DNA from: an uncultured Prevotella sp.
GTDB lineage: Bacteria > Bacteroidota > Bacteroidia > Bacteroidales > Bacteroidaceae
DNA length: 16,030 bases
NCBI GenBank assembly: GCA_905211345.1
Contig: CAJMAO010000031.1
Span: 1 to 16,030 of the forward strand
Direction: 5' to 3'
Position numbers and translations under genes: made by a program. The notes beneath the pieces were generated by a model, which was given only the letters and a program-made list of their open reading frames with translations, searched no databases and was not told where the DNA came from. Shown in pieces: positions 7,353-12,197 of the stretch; position 1 is the first letter of the stretch; the number at the start of each line of letters is the position of its first letter.

Positions 7353-7664
7353 ATGCTGAGACCGCTTAACCCCATTTTACACAGCGAACTGCGCCTAGCC
7401 GTGATGTCGCTCCTTGTCAGCGTGGGCGAGGCCGACTTCGTTTACCTGCGCGGCCAGACGGGAGCGACGGCGGGAAACCTCAGCGTGCAGCTCAACAAAC
7501 TCGAGGAAGCGGGATATATCAAAATAAAAAAGAGTTTCATAGGGAAACGTCCAAACACATCGTGCAGCCTAACAGAAGAAGGAATCAAGGCGTTCGAGGA
7601 ATACGTGGAGGCGATTAAGGAATATTTGAAAGCCCCACCCGACCTCCCCGAGGGGAGGAATTAG
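7353..7664 (+). CDS. Small winged-helix (MarR/HTH_34-like) transcriptional regulator
   Basis: The 103-residue protein is a single winged helix-turn-helix domain. Helices are expected at about 6-22, 27-35 and the recognition helix at 40-54 (A-G-N-L-S-V-Q-L-N-K-L-E-E-A-G-Y), followed by the wing (I-K-I-K-K-S-F-I-G-K-R-P-N-T-S-C-S-L-T) and a C-terminal helix ending near 92. This is typical of the small DNA-binding proteins annotated as winged helix DNA-binding domain regulators in Bacteroidetes; a ligand site is not visible. The last ten codons (K-A-P-P-D-L-P-E-G-R) lie inside one arm of a C/G-rich repeat, so the tail was probably supplied by repeat insertion. It sits directly behind the membrane protein gene and probably shares its transcript. 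Confidence 0.83.
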   Translation: MLRPLNPILHSELRLAVMSLLVSVGEADFVYLRGQTGATAGNLSVQLNKLEEAGYIKIKKSFIGKRPNTSCSLTEEGIKAFEEYVEAIKEYLKAPPDLPEGRN

Positions 7665-7723
7665 TTAACAAAACCATACGGCCAACCAGTCTCCTCCCCT
7701 CGGGGAGGTCGGGAGGGGGCTTT
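7629..7723. terminator. C/G-rich inverted repeat acting as terminator between convergent genes
   Basis: A perfect 22-bp match pairs 7638-7659 with 7692-7713, extended by AAAGCCCC (7629-7636) against GGGGCTTT (7716-7723). Each arm is itself nearly palindromic (CCTCCCC-GA-GGGGAGG type). On the plus strand the right arm ends in GGGGGC followed by five Ts at 7721-7725, a good intrinsic terminator for the regulator gene. The left arm overlaps the end of that gene. Confidence 0.72.
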
Positions 7724-7726
7724 TTC

Positions 7727-8101
7727 TTACAGTTCCGCTACCACTTCCACCTCTACCAAAGCACCCTTTGGCAGGGTCTTTACGGCTACGGCCGAGCGGG
7801 CGGGATACGGTTCTTTGAAGAATGTGGCGTACACTTCGTTCATCGCCGCGAAATTATCCATGTCTGACAGGAACACCGTTGTCTTGACTACATGGCTGAG
7901 GTCGATGCCCGCCTCGGCAAGTACGTTGGTAACGTTTGTCAACGACTGGCGCGTCTGTTCCTTTATTCCGCCTTCCACAAACTCGCCAGTGGCAGGGTCG
8001 ATGGGCACCTGTCCCGACGCAAACACAAAACCGCCGGCCACTATAGCCTGACTGTAAGGGCCTAAAGCCTTAGGCGCCTTGTCTGAATGTAATGCTTTCA
8101 T
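7727..8101 (-). CDS. ridA: RidA family 2-iminobutanoate/2-iminopropanoate deaminase
   Basis: The 124-residue length is standard for RidA. Family residues are present: the G-P-Y-S-Q-A motif at 14-19, F-x-S-G-Q at 27-31, the substrate-binding arginine R102 in P-x-P-A-R-S, and a glutamate E118 near the C-terminus. RidA hydrolyses reactive enamine/imine intermediates such as 2-aminoacrylate that are released by PLP dehydratases, thereby protecting other PLP enzymes in the cytosol. The upstream gene on the same strand is threonine dehydratase, the classic source of these intermediates. The 249-base gap between them contains repeats, and no clear promoter motif was found in front of ridA, so co-transcription with ilvA is possible. 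Starts with ATG at 8101. Confidence 0.93.
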   Translation of the reverse strand: MKALHSDKAPKALGPYSQAIVAGGFVFASGQVPIDPATGEFVEGGIKEQTRQSLTNVTNVLAEAGIDLSHVVKTTVFLSDMDNFAAMNEVYATFFKEPYPARSAVAVKTLPKGALVEVEVVAEL

Positions 8102-8126
8102 TTCTTTTCGTTTATATGTTGTTTTT

Positions 8127-8310
8127 CAGGAGTAAAGGAGTAAGGAGTAAAAGGAGTAAGGAGAATTGACTCGTCGGATGTCGTCCGTTCAAACGGTTGT
8201 ATGTGTTCCGCATAACCGCTTTTACACATCCGCCATGGCTTGTTTCCTTAACTCTTACTTCCCTGCTCTTTACTGTTCATTCTTGGTTCTTTATTCTTAC
8301 TGCATCCTTT
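8127..8310. repeat. Iterated AGGAGTAA units with a pyrimidine-rich partner
   Basis: Positions 8127-8165 hold about five tandem 7-9 base units near AGGAGTA(A). A degenerate pyrimidine-rich counterpart (CTTACT, CTTTACT, CTTAACT blocks) fills 8244-8310, so a long imperfect hairpin could form between ridA and ilvA. It resembles the other locus-specific inverted repeats of this window but has decayed more. Confidence 0.55.
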
Positions 8311-8340
8311 CTCCCTCCCTCGGGAGGGTTGGGGAGGGGC
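8308..8340 (-). repeat. C/G-rich dispersed palindrome, copy downstream of ilvA
   Basis: On the minus strand the order is GCCCCTCCCC, AA, CCCTCCC, GA, GGGAGGGAG. This is the same design as at 7632-7660 and 9759-9790. It lies ten bases after the ilvA stop, and its CCCTCCC/GGGAGGG core can fold, but no T tract follows on the minus strand. Confidence 0.65.
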
Positions 8341-8350
8341 TGCTTCTCGC

Positions 8351-9544
8351 TTATTTCAGCTTAAATCCCTTCTCAAGCAAGCCTTCCTTTATGGCCTCCA
8401 CATGCTCGTGGTTGCGCGTTTCAAGGCGCACGCGTAGTTCGCAGGCGTTCACGTTGTGGCTTGCCACGCCGCGCTCATGGTGCACGCTGAGCACGTTGGC
8501 ACCCAGCGAGGCGAGCACCTTGATGACCTCAAGCAGCTGGCCTGGCTTGTCGTCAAGCTCCATGGCCAGGGTGCAGATGCGCCCGCCCTTGTCAAGACCA
8601 CGGTTGACAACGCGGTTGAGGATGTTCACGTCGATGTTGCCGCCACTGACTAGGCATACGGTCTTCTTGCCCTTGATCGGCACTTTGTTGAACATCGCCG
8701 CGGCCACGCTCACCGCTCCGGCGCCCTCGGCTATCATCTTCTCCTCTTCCATGAGGCGGAGTATTGCGGCGCATATCTCGTCCTCGGTTACGAGGGCTAT
8801 CTCATCTACGTACTTCGAGCAGATGTCGTAAGTCAAATCGCCCGGAGTCTTCACGGCTATACCGTCGGCAACGGTCGACACGCTGGAAAGAGTCTCTGGA
8901 TGATGGTCGCGTATGCTCTGATACATGCTTGGCGCGCCGGCGGCCTGCACGCCGTACACCTTGACGTTAGGGTTAAGCGACTTCATGGCGTAAGCCACGC
9001 CGCTTATCAGCCCTCCGCCGCCTATCGGCACTACAACGGCTTCAACATCGGGCAGCTGGTCTAGCAGTTCAAGCCCTATCGTGCCCTGACCCGCTATCAC
9101 GTTGTCGTCGTTGAAAGGGTGTACGAACGAGTAACCATGCTCGTCGCGCAACTGAAGCGCGCGGTTGTAGGCATCGTCGTAAACGCCCGGCACCAAGCAA
9201 ATCTCCGCCCCCAGCCTGCGCGTGGCCTCAACCTTACTGATAGGCGCGCCTTCGGGCAGGCATATAATAGACTTTATCCCGTTGCTTGTCGCGCCAAGCG
9301 CCACGCCTTGCGCGTGGTTGCCGGCGGAGCAGGCTATCACGCCTTTCTTCTTCTCCTCGTCGCTAAGTTGCGATATTTTATAATAAGCGCCGCGCACCTT
9401 GAACGAGCCTGTTATCTGCAGGTTCTCAGGCTTCAGGTAAATGTCACTCTCGGGGTTCAGCTTCGGCGCGTGCACAAGGTCGGTGCGCCGGAGTATCTTA
9501 CTGAGCACGTAACGCGCTTTGTAAAGGTCATCTAAATTGAGCAT
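8351..9544 (-). CDS. ilvA: Threonine ammonia-lyase (threonine dehydratase), ACT-domain form
   Basis: I place the start at the ATG at 9544, giving 397 residues; an in-frame extension to 9643 would contain the promoter and is low-complexity. The PLP domain shows K49 in G-S-F-K-V-R-G-A, S-A-G-N-H-A-Q-G (73-80), the phosphate loop G-G-G-G-L-I-S-G (175-182) and S-G-G-N-I-D (300-305). Residues about 321-397 form one ACT-like domain (L-D-D-K-P-G-Q-L-L-E-V), so it is the medium-length form between short catabolic TdcB and the two-domain biosynthetic IlvA. The enzyme deaminates threonine to 2-oxobutanoate, the first step to isoleucine, via an enamine that RidA (next gene) hydrolyses. The ACT domain suggests allosteric control by an amino acid. 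Confidence 0.93.
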   Translation of the reverse strand: MLNLDDLYKARYVLSKILRRTDLVHAPKLNPESDIYLKPENLQITGSFKVRGAYYKISQLSDEEKKKGVIACSAGNHAQGVALGATSNGIKSIICLPEGAPISKVEATRRLGAEICLVPGVYDDAYNRALQLRDEHGYSFVHPFNDDNVIAGQGTIGLELLDQLPDVEAVVVPIGGGGLISGVAYAMKSLNPNVKVYGVQAAGAPSMYQSIRDHHPETLSSVSTVADGIAVKTPGDLTYDICSKYVDEIALVTEDEICAAILRLMEEEKMIAEGAGAVSVAAAMFNKVPIKGKKTVCLVSGGNIDVNILNRVVNRGLDKGGRICTLAMELDDKPGQLLEVIKVLASLGANVLSVHHERGVASHNVNACELRVRLETRNHEHVEAIKEGLLEKGFKLK

Positions 9545-9572
9545 ATTTTTCGTTTTATCAGATTTCGGTATG

Positions 9573-9604
9573 CAAAGATAGTGAAAGGCGAGCGCAAAGA
9601 CAAA
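9573..9604 (-). promoter_or_regulatory. Bacteroidetes-type promoter of ilvA
   Basis: On the minus strand TATCTTTG (9573-9580) is preceded 20 bases upstream by TTTG (9601-9604). The start codon is 28 bases after the -7 motif, which fixes the ilvA start at 9544 rather than further upstream. Confidence 0.78.
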
Positions 9605-9758
9605 TGAAAAACGAAGTTTTTTGATTTGTCTTTGCCGAGCCACATCCTATCTTCACGAAGCAAATTTAAGCAAAATATGCGATAGTTGTACTCGCACAGG
9701 CCAATTATTTGAAATTAAAAACATAAAAAAGACAGCATACATGCTCCCAACCTGACAC

Positions 9759-9790
9759 CCACCCCAGCCCTCCCGAAGGGAGGGAGCTTG
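9759..9790 (+). repeat. C/G-rich dispersed palindrome, intergenic copy
   Basis: The blocks CCCACCCC, AG, CCCTCCC, GA, AGGGAGGGAG repeat the design seen at 7632-7660 and, inverted, at 8308-8340. It is isolated in the 447-base ilvA to glycerate kinase gap (9545-9991), which also holds the ilvA promoter, the A/T plus GGCC repeat and the glycerate kinase promoter. Confidence 0.65.
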
Positions 9791-9840
9791 GTTTGCAACA
9801 GAGCAATTAAGGGCGTTTTATGGGCACGTTTGTTACCAGT

Positions 9841-9955
9841 CTGTAAGTTGTTGATAATCAATGCATTTATAAAAGGCCGCATTTTAGCCTGCGAAAGGTG
9901 GCCTTTTATCGTGCAAAAGACGACCTTTTGGAAGGCGAAAGACCGTCTTTTGAAT
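9841..9955 (+). repeat. Dispersed palindromic repeat element, copy 2
   Basis: Same block order as the minus strand of 183-279: TGTAAGTT, TTGATAATCAAT, TTATAAAAGGCCG, TTTTAGC, GCGAAAGG-GGCCTTTT, GTGCAAAAGACG-CCTTTTG. It contains the stems ATAAAAGGCC (9869-9878) with GGCCTTTTAT (9900-9909), and CAAAAGACG (9914-9922) with CGTCTTTTG (9944-9952). Its end abuts the glycerate kinase promoter, so it may affect that gene's transcription. Confidence 0.72.
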
Positions 9956-9964
9956 TTTAAGCAT

Positions 9965-9972
9965 TATCTTTG
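9965..9972 (+). promoter_or_regulatory. Candidate -7 promoter element of glycerate kinase
   Basis: TATCTTTG matches TAnnTTTG and lies 20 bases before the ATG at 9992. A TTTTG at 9948-9952 from the adjoining repeat is too close to be a normal -33 element. Confidence 0.6.
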
Positions 9973-9991
9973 CGCCGGCAACACGTTATTT

Positions 9992-11074
9992 ATGAAAAAG
10001 AAATACATAATCGCCGTCGACTCGTTCAAGGGTTGTCTCACCTCAAGAGAAGCAGGACACGCCGTGGCCGAGGCCGTAAAGCAGGCCGACAATGGCACGG
10101 AAACGGTAACGTTTACCGTAAGCGACGGCGGCGAAGGGATGCTCGAAGCATTTACCGAGGCTCTTGGAGGATGCTTGGAAAAGGCTTACGTACACGACCC
10201 GATGATGCGCCGCGTGTGGGCGGAATACGGCATTGCGCCAGACGGTACCGCAATAATCGAGACGGCAAAAGCGTGCGGCCTGACACTGGTGGACAGACCG
10301 GAGCGCAACCCCATGAGGGCTACCACATACGGAGTGGGCGAACTCGTGGCGGAGGCCGTAAGCCGCGGATGCCGCAAGTTCATCGTCGGCCTTGGCGGAA
10401 GCGGCACGAGCGATGCCGGCATAGGCATGATGCGCGCCCTGACCGACAAGCTGGCACCGCGCGGCGGAACTATCGACGACGCGCTAAAGGGAGAATTGGG
10501 GCAATGCCGTTTTACGCTGGCCTGCGACGTTGACAACCCTCTTTGCGGAGCCAACGGCGCAACAATGGTGTTCGCGCGGCAAAAAGGCGCTACCGAAGAC
10601 ATGCTGCAACCGCTCGAACAGCGTGCCTTGAGATTCGCCCGTGCGTCGGCAGCCCACTTCGGCTTCGACCGTTCCACAATGCCCGGAGCAGGCGCGGCGG
10701 GCGGCCTAGGCTACGCTTTCATGCAGTATCTTAACGCTGAAATGAGACCGGGAGCCGACCTTTTGCTAGACATTTGCGGATTTGACAAGGCCATTTCAGG
10801 AGCGACATGCGTGATAACCGGCGAGGGGCACGCCGACCGCCAGACACTCATGGGCAAGTTGCCCGTCAGCGTAATGCGCCGCGCCGGACTGCAAGGCGTG
10901 CCCACATGGCTGCTGGCAGGGCGCGTTGACAACAAGGAAGAACTTTTGAAAGCAGGCTTCGCCGTGGTGGAAAGCATAACGCCCGACGGAATGGAACCGG
11001 CCGAAGCCATGAAAAAAAACGTAGCGGAAGGAAATATATTTTCGTCAGTAGTTAAAGCAGTTAGAGGTAATTAA
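9992..11074 (+). CDS. Glycerate kinase (type 1 family)
   Basis: The start at 9992 gives 360 residues beginning M-K-K-K-Y-I-I-A-V-D-S-F-K-G, the normal N-terminus of this family. An in-frame extension back to 9788 runs through a repeat and the promoter and is rejected. Motifs in order are D-S-F-K-G (10-14), S-D-G-G-E-G (44-49), G-L-G-G-S-G-T-S-D-A-G (133-143), D-V-D-N-P-L (179-184), G-A-G-A-A-G-G-L-G (232-240) and T-G-E-G (276-279). The enzyme phosphorylates D-glycerate with ATP, feeding glyoxylate, serine or glucarate carbon into glycolysis; in this family 2-phosphoglycerate is the common product. No glyoxylate or sugar-acid genes are adjacent. Its last codons lie inside a 41-bp inverted repeat shared with the convergent hydrolase gene. 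Confidence 0.93.
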   Translation: MKKKYIIAVDSFKGCLTSREAGHAVAEAVKQADNGTETVTFTVSDGGEGMLEAFTEALGGCLEKAYVHDPMMRRVWAEYGIAPDGTAIIETAKACGLTLVDRPERNPMRATTYGVGELVAEAVSRGCRKFIVGLGGSGTSDAGIGMMRALTDKLAPRGGTIDDALKGELGQCRFTLACDVDNPLCGANGATMVFARQKGATEDMLQPLEQRALRFARASAAHFGFDRSTMPGAGAAGGLGYAFMQYLNAEMRPGADLLLDICGFDKAISGATCVITGEGHADRQTLMGKLPVSVMRRAGLQGVPTWLLAGRVDNKEELLKAGFAVVESITPDGMEPAEAMKKNVAEGNIFSSVVKAVRGN

Positions 11075-11215
11075 AGCAGTTAAAGACATTACCTCTGCTA
11101 CATAATCATAACAGATAAACAGTTCTTACCATAAAATCATTTTCCTGTTTATTCCAAATCAAAGAAAAGGTAACGTCTTTAACTGCTTTAATTACCTCTA
11201 ACTGCTTTAACTACT
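11047..11215. repeat. Perfect 41-bp inverted repeat joining two convergent gene ends
   Basis: Positions 11047-11087 are the exact reverse complement of 11175-11215, with an 87-base spacer. Each arm contains a TTAAAGCAGTTA block twice, separated by GAGGTAA. The left arm covers the last nine codons and stop of glycerate kinase, and the right arm covers the stop of the minus-strand hydrolase gene. It probably serves as a bidirectional transcription end. Confidence 0.88.
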
Positions 11216-12197
11216 CTTTTATAAACTTCCCCACGAACTGCCCCACCCTCTCGGCGTATTCAGCCGGATAGTCGTGTATCGAGCTGGCATGGGTGCATCC
11301 GGGGGTTATCCAAATGTCGTTGTAATGACGGTAAACGCCGTTGGAAGACAGGTGCACCGGATTGGCGTTGTAAAGCGGAAACACCATTTCCGACGGCACA
11401 TACATGTCAGACGAGCCATGAATGTACAACATCGGCACCTCTTTCTTTCTTAATTGAGCCACCGGCGACGCCTCGCCAAACCACCACCCGTACCTCAGCT
11501 TACACAGCGCGCTGGCGGCATAAAGCACGGGAAACTCTGGCAAACCGAACTGGTCGCGGAGCTGGTGGCCGAACTCGTCCCACACGGAGGTGTAACCACA
11601 GTCCTCAACAAAGCACCTCACACTTTCAGGCAAACGCTCACCGGCTACGCACATCACCGTCGCCGCGCCCATCGAAACACCATGCAAGACTATACGCGGA
11701 CGGCCGGTAGAGTCGGCGAAAAGACTATCGGCCACGCCTATCCAGCGTATTACGTCCTCACGGTCTTTCCATCCCATTTGTATTTCAGTACCGTCGCTGA
11801 GTCCGTGCGCGTGCAGGTCGGGCAGCAATATGTTATACCCCATGTCAGCGTAAATCCTAGCTATGGGCAACATCCGTGCGTGGCTGTCCTTATATCCGTG
11901 CACAAGTATCGCCGTGCGACCGGCCGCACCGGCTCCGCGGGCGTACACCGCGTGGTGGCGTTCGCCGTCGGCCGTCACAACAAACGTGTCACGCAGCGCG
12001 CCGGTTTGCTTCATGCTGTCAACCCACTGGCGCATATACGGATACTCGGCCAGCATCTGCCTGTAACGTTTAGCCGTGTCACGCGCGTCGGAAGCTGGCG
12101 TAAGAGCGTAGTCAAGCATGTACCACGCCGCGCCGAAAGTCGCCAAAAGGAGCGCTCCAAGCACCGAGGCGACTGCAATTATCAATGTTTTCTTCAT
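11211..12197 (-). CDS. Membrane-anchored alpha/beta hydrolase in the export operon
   Basis: The start at 12197 gives 328 residues; its ATG overlaps the TGA of the upstream autokinase gene by four bases, which argues for translational coupling. An uncleaved N-terminal hydrophobic helix (about 4-27) is expected to anchor it. The alpha/beta hydrolase fold is clear: H-G-Y at 100-102, D-L-H-A-H-G-L-S at 127-134, nucleophile S175 in H-G-V-S-M-G, acid D264 in H-G-S-S-D, and H303 in G-C-T-H. It resembles BAAT/YfhR-like or prolyl-oligopeptidase-like hydrolases with a long cap (about 195-250). The substrate is unknown; its place behind Wza/Wzc-like genes suggests an envelope or polysaccharide-linked acyl ester, but that is inference. 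The stop is covered by the 41-bp inverted repeat. Confidence 0.82.
   Translation of the reverse strand: MKKTLIIAVASVLGALLLATFGAAWYMLDYALTPASDARDTAKRYRQMLAEYPYMRQWVDSMKQTGALRDTFVVTADGERHHAVYARGAGAAGRTAILVHGYKDSHARMLPIARIYADMGYNILLPDLHAHGLSDGTEIQMGWKDREDVIRWIGVADSLFADSTGRPRIVLHGVSMGAATVMCVAGERLPESVRCFVEDCGYTSVWDEFGHQLRDQFGLPEFPVLYAASALCKLRYGWWFGEASPVAQLRKKEVPMLYIHGSSDMYVPSEMVFPLYNANPVHLSSNGVYRHYNDIWITPGCTHASSIHDYPAEYAERVGQFVGKFIKE

Noticed and set aside
8166..8831. A 221-codon plus-strand frame across the ilvA end
   Set aside because: Ser/Leu/Thr/Arg-rich antisense shadow of ilvA that begins in repeat DNA.
9545..9643. N-terminal extension of ilvA by 33 codons
   Set aside because: The extension contains the TATCTTTG/TTTG promoter of the gene and no family sequence; family homology begins at the ATG at 9544.
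9788..9991. N-terminal extension of glycerate kinase by 68 codons
   Set aside because: It runs through the dispersed repeat and the -7 promoter motif; the standard family start is the ATG at 9992.
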